64,000 nucleotides of DNA from Schizophyllum amplum (taxonomy: Eukaryota > Basidiomycota > Agaricomycetes > Agaricales > Schizophyllaceae): contig VDMD01000005.1 of NCBI GenBank assembly GCA_007026445.1, positions 248,001 through 312,000 on the forward strand, read 5' to 3'. The notes beneath the pieces are model-generated. The model was not told the origin of the DNA and ran no database searches. It saw only the letters and a program-made list of their open reading frames with translations. Within the stretch, counting starts at the first letter, position 1; every line of letters begins with the position of its first letter. The position numbers and the translations under genes were made by a program. Positions 12,497-24,457 of this stretch are shown here, piece after piece.

Positions 12497-13001
12497 GGTG
12501 AATCGTAACAATGGCAGGCTGTGTAGAGTGGGATAGAAGATCGACCTGTAGCAGACACGAGCTCAGACCGCCCTCCAGTACAAGTCATGTCATGATCGTG
12601 CGGCACATGCGCCTGTGGCTCTGGCTGCTGCGTCTTCAATGGTGGTGTCCAAAACTCGGCCGCCATCCCCCCTTGCTCTTCTGGCAGCCACATCGGCCGC
12701 ACGGACGCCCGGGCCTTCTACGCACGATATTATTCCCATTGTTGAGAACCTCGTGAATAGGACGCCGTTAATCCTCTCACAAGCTCTCTAGAGGGGCTCA
12801 AGGTGGTCAAAATATCAGATTGGCGTACCATAGGCAAAATTACAGACGTCGGACACCTGATGCACCCTAATGATCTCCCATTTATTCTTCATTCTTTAGA
12901 TGCAGATTGATAGCAGATTGCGTGCGACAAACACGCCTCAGCAGGATGAAGTTGAACTTCAACTTGTCGCATGACTCCGGAAAGATCAGCGGAAGCCGGA
13001 C
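12497..13001. other. Intergenic between acylphosphatase and amine oxidase
   Basis: This gap of about 500 bp is probably the acylphosphatase 3' UTR and the promoter of the amine oxidase gene. No coding signal is seen. Confidence 0.4.
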
Positions 13002-14595
13002 ATGCATTTGAATTTCTCCATGTTCCGCGCTTGCGGGGCCAGGCTTCGCGCCTTCCACCTCTCCTTTCGCTTCCACTCGACTATGTCCGCCAACAACCAG
13101 TACGACGTCGCCATCTTAGGCACCGGCTGGAGCGGCCTCTCTGCCGCGCGCTCGCTCCAGGCGATGGGGAAGAATGTCCTCGTCCTCGAAGCGCAGAACC
13201 GCCGCGGGGGGCGCGCCCTCTCGCGCACCATCGATGGGATGATCGTCGATGTGGGCTGCAGCATGATACACGGATATGACAAGGGAAACCCCGCGAGAGA
13301 CATCGCGGAGTCGTTTGGGGCGGTGAGTGTCAGCCTGAGGTCGTGGGCGCTTGACTGACCTCGCGAGTCAGGATGTGCAGGAGCTGCAGGGCGGCATGCC
13401 GCGGCTGATACCGTACAAGGAAGATGCGGCGTCCATCGACGCAAGTGCGCTCCTGGCGGAGTGTGGGAAGGCAGGCGCCACCGGCATTGACCTATCGCAA
13501 GTGGATCGCAGCTCCGTGTCGAGCAGCACGTCGCTGTACGACCACTTCGCATCATCCTCCCCCTCCAAAGACGCGCTTGCATTTCTCCGCCTCAATGAGC
13601 TTGGTCCAGGCATCCCCTCGAAACGATCTCGCTGAAGTACTGGAAGTACGAGCGCAACTTCGCTGGGGTTGATGCCGCGCCGGTGAAGGGCTACGCCTCC
13701 CTCGTCGAGAAGATCTGGCAGAGCCTGGAAACCGCATCCTCTAACCCAGTCAAGGTCGTGCTGAATGCCGAAGTGACTGCGCTGGAATACATCACCGCCG
13801 ACAGCGTGGTCAAGGTGACGACCCGCGACCCGCGCAATGCCTCATCCTCACCCACCACCTACGCCGTCCCCCTCTGCTTGAGCACCCTCCCCCTCGGTGT
13901 GCTCAAGGAGAAGGCCACATCGTCCTTCTTCACCCCGCTCCTTCCCCCCTCCACCCTCGGCGCGCTCATGCGCTCCAAGAGCGGCGACCTCAACAAGATC
14001 TATCTGTCCTACCCCAGCGTCTGGTGGCCAGGTGGTGACGATAAGTTCCTGCTCCTCGGCCCCTCCACGGCCATCCCCCGGCTGACGATCTGAAGACCCT
14101 CGACGACATCTGGGCGCACACGACGTTGCTGTTTGAGAACGTCGCCGCCACGATCTCCTCCCGGGCTACCGCCGCCAACAAGGCCGTGCTCCTGTGCATG
14201 CTCGGCGCGTCCGCGGGGCAGGCGCTTGAGCGGTTCTCCGACGACGAGGTCAAGGCGTCGCTGCACGCCCTGCTCATGCGTCGGCTCGGGGGCCCAGGCA
14301 CTACGGCGCCGGTGCCCTCGTCCATCCTCGTCACGCGGTGGCGCGCGGATCCGTGGGCGCGTGGCGCGGCGTCGACGCCGGTGACGCTGGACAACGACGG
14401 CCCGCTGGACTTTATCGAGTTGAGTCGATCGTGTGGGATGACCATCTGTTCTTTGCCGGGGAGCACACGGAGATTGATCACCATGGGAGCGTGCCAGGCG
14501 CTATCTTGAGCGGCGAGAGGGAGGCTGGCAAGATACTGACCGTGATGAAGAGCCCGCACGCGGCGATAGTGCACTCACGCTGCTCGCGGCGATAG
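13002..14595 (+). CDS. Flavin-containing amine oxidase (polyamine/monoamine oxidase type)
   Basis: The protein is an FAD-dependent oxidase of amines, possibly polyamines. The start is 13002 or the downstream ATG at 13083 (MSANNQYD). The N-terminal dinucleotide-binding motif is ILGTGWSGLSAARSL, followed by VLVLEAQNRRGGRA, which is the RGGR motif typical of this superfamily. A 49 nt intron at 13323-13371 follows. The middle has SLKYWKYERNFAG and a substrate-domain region. The C-terminus has LFFAGEHTEIDHHGSVPGA, the FAD-binding FAGEHT block. The frame slips by one missing base at three places: 13614-13617 (CCCC), 14075-14079 (CCCCC) and about 14421-14432. No intron fits any of these. Adding one base at each restores one continuous family-like protein, so sequencing indels seem likelier than a pseudogene, but a pseudogene cannot be excluded. 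The upstream, longer start would add a basic leader. Confidence 0.8.
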
Positions 14596-14842
14596 AATAC
14601 CTACATGCAGAGTATCATTTACTGCATAAGCTTGGTTGTTAGTGTACAATGAGGACGATAGAAAGGATAGAAGATAGGAAGACACGGCTGTGAGGGTTGG
14701 TGAGAGGCAGGTGAGAGGGCGACGCTTGGACGCGGACGCCTCGAGTCCGCCAAGCCCGGTCCGGAAGTTTGTCTTCTCGCCACGTTGAAGTTCACTTTTG
14801 TGTCTTTGTCCCGGAGACTCAGAGCCTTGACCATCGCCCGCC

Positions 14843-16422
14843 ATGTCCACGCGATCGCGCAGCCCGTCGCGCTCAACGGACTTCCCCAGGGACATCAAGG
14901 ATGACTCTGAGGCAGACATGCGCCGCGCGCTCTCCACCACAAAAGAGTCCAACGCCCTCGCGAGCCCCGCCAGTGCGTCCTGCACCTCCTGCCCACGCAC
15001 TGTGTCACTGAACTATGCACCCCTACAGCGCTATCAGTACTGTGCTACTGCGTGGCCTCCATCCTCATGACCCTCGTGAACAAAGTCCGTCTTTCTCTTC
15101 TCCCCTTCCCCGCCCTTGCGCGACCGCTGAGCACGCATATAGTACGTCGTCTCGGGGACGCACTTCTCCATGACCTTCCTGTTGCTGTGCATACAGAGCA
15201 GCGTGTGCTCCGCGGTTGTGTACGCGTGCAAGCGCGCTGGGCTCATCACGTTCCGCGACTTCGACTCGAAGGACGCCAAGACCTGGTTCCCCATCAGCTT
15301 CCTCCTCGTCTGGGTCATCTACACCGGCAGCAAGAGTCTGGTACGTTTGGGGAGACGGTGTCAGGGTGCGAGGGACACGTCTGACCGATAGTTTTACAGC
15401 AATTCTTGTCCATCCCGATCTACACTATCTTCAAGAACCTGACGATCATCCTGATCGCGTACGGGGAGAAGATATGGTTCGGAGGGCGCATCACGACGCT
15501 GACATTCATCAGCTTTGTTTTCATGGTGCGTCGCGCGTTTAGCATGCAGCTTCCTTTTCACTAAATTTACACGACAGGTGCTCTCCTCGTTAATAGCCGC
15601 GTCCGCCGACATCTCGTTCTCCATACCCACTTCAATGAGCACCGGTACTCCGCTCACTCTTGACGGCATGGGCTCCTCCATCCGCAATCTGAACGCCGGC
15701 TACTTCTGGATGCTCATCAACTGCCTGGCGAGCGCTGCATACGTTCGTGTCTCGTCCTACCTTTCGTCGGTCTGTCCTGACCGCGCATTGAAGGTTCTGT
15801 CCATGCGCAAACGTATAAAGGTCACCGGCTTCAGTGACTGGGACAGGTGCGCATGCAACGTTGTCCGCATATAACTCAGTCTAAATTGTTTCCTCAGCAT
15901 GTTCTACAACAACATGCTCTCCATCCCCGTGCTCGCCATTTTCTCCTTTATCTTGGAGGACTGGGGCTCGGAGAACCTCAATCGTAACTTGTGCGTTGTC
16001 TCACAAGTCTACGCAACTCACAAGCTAAGAATTCCACCAGCCCCTCCGATACGCGAAGCACGCTGCTCTTTGCCATCGCGTTTTCTGGCGCAGCTGCTGT
16101 CGGAATCTCGTACACGACCGCATGGTGTGTCCGGGTTACCAGCAGCACGACGTATAGGTGCGTCATCCCCATTCTTCTCAGCCTCTCTCTTGTGCTTACC
16201 TTGTCCATTCTACCCAGCATGACCGGTGCGCTCAACAAGCTTCCCGTCGCCCTCTCTGGTATGCTCTTCTTCGGCGACCCGGCCACGTTCGGCTCGGTGT
16301 CGGCTATTGGAGTCGGCTTCTTCGCGGGTGTGCTGTACGCGATTGCGAAGAACAATCAGAAGAAGGAGGAGCAGCGGCAGGCGCCGCCCGTCATTCCACT
16401 GGCGAGACGAGAGGGGTCGTGA
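14843..16422 (+). CDS. VRG4: Golgi GDP-mannose transporter, 380 aa, nine exons
   Basis: It exchanges cytosolic GDP-mannose for GMP across the Golgi membrane to feed mannosylation of proteins and sphingolipids. Exons: 14843-14972, 15029-15084, 15143-15340, 15400-15525, 15578-15742, 15794-15846, 15898-15990, 16041-16157, 16218-16422, summing to 1143 nt (381 codons with stop). The protein has a hydrophilic N-terminus and about ten hydrophobic segments. It contains the two nucleotide-sugar motifs of this family, FYNN and GALNK (in [20 protein letters not shown]), plus [20 protein letters not shown] and [20 protein letters not shown] basic KKEEQRQ tail with Lys near the end may be a retention signal. 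Length matches fungal VRG4/GMT proteins. All junctions keep frame and no damage is seen. Confidence 0.95.
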
Positions 16423-16741
16423 TTGGCGTTTTAGGTCCAAGGGAGGCAACGCTGAGGGATCACGTATACACTATACACTATAGAGTATAATTGGTGTTTA
16501 TGCATACATGGCCATGGACGAGAGACTTGGAGTAACGGTCGCTTGTGACATGTGAACTTCGAAAGCCTCACATTTCTTCGCCAGTCGAGTGCAAAGGTGA
16601 GGCGGGTCGTTCACTGACCGGCTAACCGGGCCGGGTCGATCATCATCTGCATCCACTTTCGGCGTGTATTTTTCACATCTCCCTTGTACTCTAGCGCGCT
16701 CGTCCCTCCCTCCCTCCTCCCCCCCTCTCCCTTCGCCAGCC
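16423..16741. promoter_or_regulatory. Promoter region of MAK16 with pyrimidine tract
   Basis: This 319 bp gap lies between VRG4 and MAK16. A C/T-rich tract at about 16700-16738 sits directly upstream of the MAK16 ATG, as is common at fungal transcription starts. Confidence 0.4.
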
Positions 16742-18151
16742 ATGCAGAGCGACGACGTGATATGGTCGGTCATTAACCACCAGTTCTGCTCCTACAAAGT
16801 CAAGTGCGTGCAATCAGTTCCCTGCTTACCGATCGTGAACTAAACAATGCACTTTCCTTCGCGCCTCTCCTCAATCGAATCACTCTCTTCAAACTCTGGA
16901 CGTCCTTCAACAATGCGCCCCTCTTCAAATATATCACCCTCTTCAGAACGACCACGCAGAACTTCTGCCGGAACGAATACAATGTTACGGGCCTGTGCAA
17001 TCGACAATCCTGCCCCCTCGCCAACTCGCGGTATGCGACTGTCAGAGAACAAGAGGGTGCGTGCGGATGGGTTGCGCTACTGACGAAGAAGCGCTACCGA
17101 AATTGAAGCTGACATCCGACCCGTAGGCACTCTATACCTCTTCGTAAAGACGATCGAACGTGCACATAGCCCCGCCAAGATGTGGGAACGGATAAAGCTG
17201 TCGAACAACTACAGCAAGGCGCTGGAGCAGGTGCGTTATTCTCTGCTTCTCGGCTGCGCTGCGGTCCGCGATGCTGAATCACACCTGCTAGATCGACAAG
17301 GAGCTCCAATACTGGCCCAACTTTACTGTCCACAAATGCAAGCAGCGTGTCACGAAGATTACCCAGTACCTCATCAAGATGCGGCGCATGAAGCTGCGGC
17401 AGCAGTGCGTTTGTGCCCTCCTACCCCCAGAATCATCACTCATCACCGCTCTCCCCTCTCTGTAGACCCAAACTCATTGGCATCAAAAAGAAGCTCGACC
17501 GGCGCGAGGCCGTGCGCGAGCGGAAAGCCCTCTCCGCCGCACATCTCGAGAAGTCTATCGAGAAAGAGTTGCTGGAGCGCCTCAAGTCGAAGGCCTACGG
17601 CGACGCGCCGCTCAACGTCAACGAGGCCGTCTGGCAGGCCGTGCTCGACCGCGAGAAGCGCGGGGAGGAAGTCAACACGGACGAGCTGGAACTCGAGGAC
17701 GAGGAGAGCGACGAGGAAGACGAGGAAGAGCTCGAGGACGAGGACGGCTGGGGCGATCGCGAGTTTGTGAGCGATGTGAGCGAGAGCGAGGATGGGTTGA
17801 GTGATTTGGAGGATGCTGGGGTGCGTGTTCGCTTCACACCTGAATCGGCCAATGTTGACCCTGCGCAGGACGACTTTGCGGAGGCAGACTCCGATGATGA
17901 TGAGAGCGAGGAGGGTGCGGACGATGCGGCGTCTAAGCCTGCACTTGGCAAGCGGAAAGCGAACACGATACCCAAGGCGAAGCCGCCGAAAAAGCGTCCG
18001 GAGAAGAAGCCGAGACGTACGTTTCGCTATCTTCGCTATGCAGTCGGCTTGAATTCTGACTTTTTCTTCAGGGGGTGCTCGTGTCGAAGTCGAATACGAG
18101 CAGGAGATGGAGAGTGTTCCTCTTTCGAAAGAGGCTTTGGCGAACTGGTAG
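16742..18151 (+). CDS. MAK16: Ribosome biogenesis protein MAK16
   Basis: MAK16 is a nucleolar factor needed for early 60S subunit assembly; in yeast it works with Rpf1. Exons: 16742-16803, 16947-17056, 17127-17230, 17292-17404, 17466 to about 18016, and 18072-18151. The start [19 protein letters not shown] is diagnostic, followed by [20 protein letters not shown] (putative metal-binding Cys), [14 protein letters not shown], and a basic region [20 protein letters not shown]. An acidic Asp/Glu stretch of about 40 residues and a basic KRPEKKPRR segment precede the end (SKEALANW). A segment 17821-17868 inside exon 5 begins GTGCGTG and ends GCAG, is 48 nt, and stays in frame either way, so it may be an intron. 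The first intron (143 nt) is long for this locus. Confidence 0.95.
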
Positions 18152-18498
18152 CACGCCCTGTAGTTTCCGTCAATCATGTTGTATCGGCTCCACGCATTGA
18201 GCCTGTTTTTTGTCGTTCATCCTGCTCGTCATCATTGTCGTCCTCAAGTCGAACCTGAGTCGAACTGCAGGCCTGCTTACGACTGGGCGCTTAATGACGG
18301 TGCGAACCACCACGTGGTTGGTGATCGGGAGTTGCCATTGTTCCCGTTGCCAGGCCCTTTTCGGAACTTCATTCGAATCATTGTTCATTGTTTCCTTTTC
18401 TTCCCGTCGCATTCCTGTACCTTGACAGTGTTATCACGTTCCTTCCCCCACAATCTCTATCTGCCGGTCACTGAACATACCCACATCTTCTTCTCTTC
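18152..18498. promoter_or_regulatory. Intergenic, promoter of the ADF-H/PH gene
   Basis: This 347 bp gap has C/T-rich stretches at about 18400-18498 (TTCTTCTCTTC directly before the ATG). No coding signal is visible. Confidence 0.35.
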
Positions 18499-20676
18499 AT
18501 GGCTGCTGCACACATGGCAGACCCAGGTGCCGTCATGTCGGCCTACGACTCTGTGCTTCGAGGGGATGCGGACTGGTGCGTTCGCTGGCACTGTATGATG
18601 TCCCCACTCTAAGAAGTATGTGCGCAGGCTGCTAGTTGGCTATAACGATCCCACTGTATGTTGCCCTCCCTCACGCGTTACCACCGCATACGCTAACGCG
18701 TGCATTCAGAACCCAGGCGACGACGTGGCAGTATACGCATACGGCCCAGGAGGTCTTCCTGAGCTGAAGCGCCGAATGCTTCAAGACCCAGATCGCATCC
18801 TCATCGCATTCATCCGCGAAGACGCGCCAAACCATCCGGGCGCGCTCCTCGTCAACTACATTCCCCCCAACACGTCCCCCAGCCACCGAGGTGCGTCGCG
18901 CTACACCGCGTGCCTCAGCGTTCTCACTGACGCGCGCTCTACTCCTCCCACCAGCCCGCGCGCTTGTCCACTCGCGCCGCCTCGGCGCAATGCTCCAGGT
19001 ACGCACACGAGGCCGCCCGCATGTCGTCCCTTTTCGTCATTGTTTCCTTGCAACAGGCCCACCAAACAACGTTGACCGTGGACAGCCTCAGTGTGCTTAC
19101 CACCACCGCTATCGCCCGCGCTCTCGCAGCGCCCGACGAAACGCATGTCATCGAGCTGGGCCAGCCTGAGCCCACGTCTTCCTACGATAATATCACGCCC
19201 CCTCCAATGTCCGCACAGAAACAGATAGACCCCATGCGTCGATCATTCTCGACGCAGCGTTCGCGATCGCCGTCACCGCCATATCCCCCTCGATCACCAT
19301 CGCCGGTACGAAAACGGTCGGCGAGCATGTTCTCGTCGCTGCTATCTAAGCGACGCTCGAAGCGGCACGGGCGTCGGTCCGAGGAACTCCCCCCACCGAC
19401 GCCGCCGAAGGACAAAGGAACGCCGCCCGCGCGCGCCAACTCTGTCGCGCCGCTGCAGTACTACCCAGCGCACGCCGCTGAACGCTACAGCCCCCCGGTC
19501 GAGCAATACTTCGCGCCCATGCAAACGAGCCCGTCGCCCCCGCCCTCGCTGCCGCCGAAAGCGCGCGAAAGCACCGACCGGTTATCATACAGCTCGGACG
19601 AGGTCATCGTCGATCACCCCATGCGCACGCCCACCATGCTGGAGCTACCGCGAGAGTCGACCGCCATCCCCTCTACATCATTCGTTCCGCCACAGCGTTC
19701 GTCCTCCCTGGCCAACAGGGTCGCGTCCCCACCTCCCGTCGCGCACCGCGTCGTTCCCCTGCCCGAAAAATGGTCCTCCGTCGTCGTCGCACCCGATCCC
19801 GCCGAACGCGCTCGCCGGCGCATCGAGGCTCAGCGGCAGCGCGACCGCGAGGCCGCCGAGGCCCTGCGGCTTGAGGAGGAGCACCAGCAGCGTATCAAAG
19901 CCGAACGCGAGGCACGGCGCCGCGAAGAGCTTGAGGAGGAGGCGCGCCGCCGGGCGTCTATCGAGAACGAGATCCGGCGCGCCACGTCTGAGCGGCGGCG
20001 CCGCGAGCAGCTCGAGCGCGAGGAGGAGGAGCGCCGCGCACGCGAGATCGCCGAGCGCAAGCGGCTCGCCCGACTCCGCCGGCAGGAGGAGCACCGCCGG
20101 CTCGAGCAGTGGCGCGCGCAACAGGCGCAGGCCGCGGAGGAGGCGAAGAGGCAGGAGGCGCAGGCGCGGCGGAGCCATGATATGGAGCGCAAGCGGAAGA
20201 TTGAGCAGGCGGAGGCGAAGGTCAAGACGGCGGCGGCGTCGGACGCGCTGGTGACGGGCTGGGTGACGCTCCAGACGCCTGAGTATCCGCTGGCGTGGCG
20301 GAGACGATATTACAAAGTCATTGGTGATACAGTGTTTCTGTATCGTAACCCGAAGGCGCGTGTAGCCTTGCGCTGCGTATGCTAGAACTTACTGACGGCG
20401 CATAAACAGGACATGGCTCAACACTTAGACCAGGTCGAGCTTCGCGGCAAGTTGCGTGCGCTGAAGGAGTGGAACGAGGGGTATGAGGAACTGGAGTCCA
20501 TTCCCCACTCCTTTGCTATAGAATTCACGGACGAGCGGGGTCCTTGGTCAGCCTTTGCCGATAACGAGGAGGAGAAAGTGCGTCGCCTCGCCCCAATGCT
20601 CCGCTTCGCGCCACAACACTGATACTTCGCATAGTACAAGCTACTAGGACTCTTACATCATGCAGCTGGCCTGTGA
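18499..20676 (+). CDS. Actin-binding ADF-H domain protein with coiled coil and C-terminal PH domain, 614 aa
   Basis: Likely an actin regulator tied to membrane lipids. Exons: 18499-18575, 18628-18655, 18710-18890, 18955-18998, 19057-20361, 20410-20577 and 20635-20676, summing to 1845 nt (615 codons). Residues about 10-135 form an ADF-H (cofilin/coactosin-like) domain: SAYDSVLRGDADW, LLVGYND, the YGPGGLPELKRRM core, ILIAFIREDAPNHPGALLVN and the SRRLGAMLQAH actin-binding helix. A Pro/Ser/Arg-rich linker follows, then a long charged coiled coil (about residues 370-490, ERARRRIEAQRQRDREAAEA-type heptads). The PH domain comes last (VTGWVTLQTPEYPLAWRRRY, VELRGKLRALKEWNEGYEEL, ending KLLGLLHHAAGL). 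Its conserved C-terminal helix is split between the last two exons. The first four exons are too short to show as long open frames, so the ADF-H domain is easily missed. No damage is seen. Confidence 0.88.
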
Positions 20677-22169
20677 GGATGTATCTTGTGTGGGTGTGTG
20701 GACACACATTCTGTGAGAGTGAGATCATCTGTGGGGACGTTTGATGTTGTATTTGTATCCGTACCCTTCCTTCGATTTTTGGCTGTACAGCGCAGCTGCT
20801 GAAGCGCTGAATACCCTTGTGGACTTTATACCATGCGATTTTCTTTGTTACTAAGTACAGGGTGGATAGCGTGGCATCTACAAATCAATCCGCAACGCTT
20901 TGAGCTTAAAGAAAGAGCCGTACAAGCAAGCACGCACGGCTACTTCGGGAACAAGGCCTTCTATAAGGGGATGGGTTGGGCGGACCCACAATCAAACCAC
21001 GTGACGTAGTGACTGTGCCACAGCCGTTGGTTCGAGACGCCCGCGGGAAGCCGGCTTGGTCAACGCAGGACGGAGAGGAAGATCGACGACGATAGGGAGG
21101 TGCTGCGCAGGAAACGAGGTGCTACGCATATGAAGGTGGGTGCGGCGCAGCGGGAGACAGGCGGACCAAGATGGGTATCACGGGGGCTCATCGACATCTG
21201 CGGTTAGGCGTGTACGCTCAATTTGGGCACCTTCCTTTGTCCTCTCATGCACTCGCGAAAGCAATGGCGTCCGGCCTGTGTATGCGACTGTGTGTTGCCG
21301 ATATGTAGAGGCGGGGACAGATGAAAGGGTTGCTGTTGCTGATGAGGGTACCTCACGAACGATGCGCCACCGGGCACCAGGAGTTCAATTACAGTCGGGG
21401 GCGTTGCACAGGACATCGCCAATGTTCATCGCAGGTTTGATGACAGCGCCGGGGAATGACCTCCTGCTCCAGTACACGTTCTTGTATACGCAAATCCTTC
21501 CCCTTGTGGCCTTCAACTTAGGTGCAAGTCGCCTAGCGAATGCGGTTCACGGGCTCGGGGACGTACTGTGGAGTGCTTGACAAGCGTCAGGAAGATTGGG
21601 GGCTCTGAATCTTCCCTTGTGAGTTCGCACGAGACGACCTCGAGGGGGGAGTCGTCAGGCTGGCATCGACGACTCCGAGTGATACTAACCGTGTGTTGAG
21701 GTGCGACACGTAGCGCGTCGTGCAGCCCAGCCAGAACGGGATGTGGCCAGCGCAGCCAGCCTCGGTGAGATCAACATGCGGAGGCTTCAATTGAACTTCA
21801 ATCGGCCGTCTCCAGGCACAAGTGATGTCCCCCGCATGTCCGCCGCCAAGCCTGAGTCGGGGACGGCGGGCGGCGTAAGAACGCCACGGAAAATACAGGA
21901 ATAGTCACCGAAATAAGGCCTTTGTACACTCTGCAGCTTGCAGAGGGGGTTGCGCGCCGTCGAGACTCGAGAGCCGGGTGCAATGGGAGCGCCATCCTGG
22001 GATATCCATCTACTTATGGCGGCTCCACTGATGTCAAGGGCAAAATAAAATGGGAAGAATGAACGAGCCGATCGGCAGTCTAATCATTACATAACCCCGC
22101 TTGGAAACTAGACCTGCTCGAGATCGGGTGCGGCCATCCGCTGCGCTCTCTCGCTCTCCTCCGTCCACC
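20677..22169. other. Long intergenic region upstream of the MscS gene
   Basis: About 1.5 kb without a convincing gene. Open frames near 21140-21580 have no domain-like composition and no matching splice pattern. The GGTTCGAGAC string near 21029 resembles a tRNA B box, but no A box at the right distance or paired acceptor stem was found. Confidence 0.4.
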
Positions 22170-24457
22170 ATGGCGTACTCCGTGAAGGAGCGCGATTTCG
22201 CCCCCGACACCCCCAGCGGCGCTCGAGTCGTAGACGGCGTCTACGACGACGCACAGAGCCCCGCACATCCCCACGGCGCCGCCTCAGACACCGACAGCGA
22301 CGACACCGCGACCAACTCGTCCGATGAGTTTGACTGGTCAGAGGAGGAGCAGGAGGACAAGGAGCCGGTCGTCACTGGCCCTGACGGCAAGAAACACCGG
22401 GTGCGCGCACGACGCGGGCGCGCCATCTACCTCGCCTACATGAGCCTCGCCCGCCCGTTTCGCGTATTCGTCACCGCATTGCTTGGGGCCGGCATACTCA
22501 TCACCCCCCTCCTCGTCTTCCAACTGCGCTTCAAGAGCAGCCCCGCGACAAATCAAGTTCATGCCTGGAGTCTCTGGTTCGCAATATCCTGGGTCGCCGC
22601 ATGCCTCACCTACATTGTCGTTGACGCCGTCCCTCATGTCGTCATTGCCGTGACAAACCTGTTCGGTGGCAAGGTTGAGCGCTTGAAAACGAAGCTCGAG
22701 GTGCGTACACGAACAATGTCCGCCAACTCACCATGCTGACGCCGCCCAAGCTCACCCTTGCCGTCTCACCCTGGCTCAAGCTACTTCTCGACATCTCGTG
22801 GATGTGGATTGCTCTCTCAGTTATCCGGGCAGTCCACAAGCCGCAGGGTAACTATTGGTACATCGTCAACCGCGTCATGCAAGCGCTCTTCTCTGCCGCG
22901 ATAATTATTCTGGCCGAGAAGACGTTCCTCAACTTTGTGGCCATCAACTTCCACGAGAAGGCCCTGGCCGATCGCTTAGCTGAGAATCGTCTTGGGCTGA
23001 AGGCACTGGATCGGCTATCGAACGCTACACCGGCACGCACGAAGAGCCCGCAACCGAAGCCGACAGGCCACAAATCGCGAGCTGGAAGCACGGACTGGGT
23101 TCACGGAGCGAACCCGGGCCACGATGAGAAGCATGGGAAGAAGTTGGGCAAGCGTCAGGCGAAGAAGAACCGCAAAGCGGTCACCAGCGTCATCGTTGAC
23201 CAGGTAAGCGATTTTCAGCCTTCAAACCCACAGTCAGTTGACGCGCGTGCAGGTCGGGTCCGCCATTGGTCAGGTCGCGTTGAAGAACAGCAAGCTCCAT
23301 CGCGAGACCGGCATGAACAATCTCCACTCTGCGCGCAAGCTTGCGAAGAAGCTGTTCAAAGCCCTGGCCGCTGATGGGTACGCGGATGACATCGGTGTCG
23401 GTGGTCAGCGGCTTGACAAGGACGCCGCGGAGCTCCTGACTGTCGAGGATTTCTACCCGTACTTCCGCACGACCGCGGACGCGCACGCTGCGTTTGCACT
23501 ATTCGACCGTGATGGCAACGGCGACATCAGCAAGAAGGAGATGCGCGAGGCCGTTCAGCGCATTTACAAGGAGCGCAAAGCCTTGAACGCGAGCTTGAAG
23601 GACGTCGGCTCCGCTGTGGCCAAGTTGGACGCCGTGTGCCTCTGTGTGGCATTCGTAGGGATTATCTTTGTGTGCCTACTCATATTCAACCGGAGCAACA
23701 CGCTCGCCTCGCTCGTGCCATTGGCGACCATCATCCTCGGTTTCTCCTTCGTCTTCGGCAACTCAGCGCAGACACTGTTCGAGTCCCTCATCTTCATCTT
23801 CTCAACACACGTCTTTGACGTCGGCGATCTAGTGATGATTGATGACCAGGTGAGTACCTCTCACTCTTGGCCATTGAAGAGCGCTCATCACCATCTCAGC
23901 CCCTTGTTGTCCGCGAGTTTGGCCTCTTCTCAACGACCTTCCGCCGTGTCGACGGCCAGGAAATTGTTGCCCCGAACAAGATCCTCGCCACCGCCAAGAT
24001 CATCCACAACATCCGCCGCTCCAACTCGCTGTGGGAAACCACCACACTCATGGTTGCCTACACCACGCCCATGGAGTCGGTCGAGATCCTGAAGCAGCGC
24101 ATCCGCGCCTACATGTCCGCGAACAGCCGCGAGTGGAACGGCTCCGACGTCTACATCGACAAGATGGAGTATCAGAACGCCATTCATCTCACGATCGCCA
24201 TCGAGCACCGCGCGAACTGGCAGGACTGGGGCGGTCGGTGGACGCGGCGCACGGCGTTCATGCGGCATTTGAAGGGGATCTTGGAGGAGCTCGATATTCG
24301 CTACACAATGCCGGTGCAGCCGGTGACGCTGCCGCGGACGGCGTTTGCGCAGGGCCCGGTGCAGAGCCCGTACACGGCGAGTCGGGAGAGCTTGGGGAAT
24401 GCCGGCGGCTTCAGGGCGGGGATGCAGGGGTTGTCGCCGCCTGGGCGGTCGCTGTAA
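22170..24457 (+). CDS. MscS-family mechanosensitive channel with EF-hand
   Basis: This is a small-conductance mechanosensitive channel of the fungal type, resembling fission yeast Msy1/Msy2, which act in the ER/cortical membranes during hypo-osmotic swelling and are tuned by calcium. Exons: 22170-22700, 22751-23203, 23253-23849, 23900-24457. An acidic cytosolic N-terminus precedes several hydrophobic segments (about 22430-22950). An EF-hand follows at about 23495-23550 (FDRDGNGDISKKEM, with D-x-D-x-N-G-D and the Glu at position 12), just before the last transmembrane segments (LDAVCLCVAFVGIIFVCLL, LVPLATIILGFSFVFGNSAQ). The MscS pore helix and beta domain come next (VFDVGDLVMIDDQ, LFSTTFRRVDGQEIVAPN). 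The C-terminus is Gly/Pro-rich. An in-frame ATG at 22170 (MAYSVKERD) gives a typical start; the upstream in-frame start at 22101 is not ATG. All junctions keep frame. Confidence 0.92.

Noticed and set aside
17443..18177. 244-codon open frame on the minus strand
   Set aside because: It is antisense to MAK16 exons, and the plus strand has the conserved family sequence.
20578..20634. Reading through the last ADF-H/PH intron
   Set aside because: Read-through gives an unrelated tail. Splicing to 20635 restores the conserved final PH helix.
21000..21060. tRNA-like B box GGTTCGAGAC
   Set aside because: The A-box-like word is about 25 nt away instead of the usual 35 or more, and no acceptor stem pairs.
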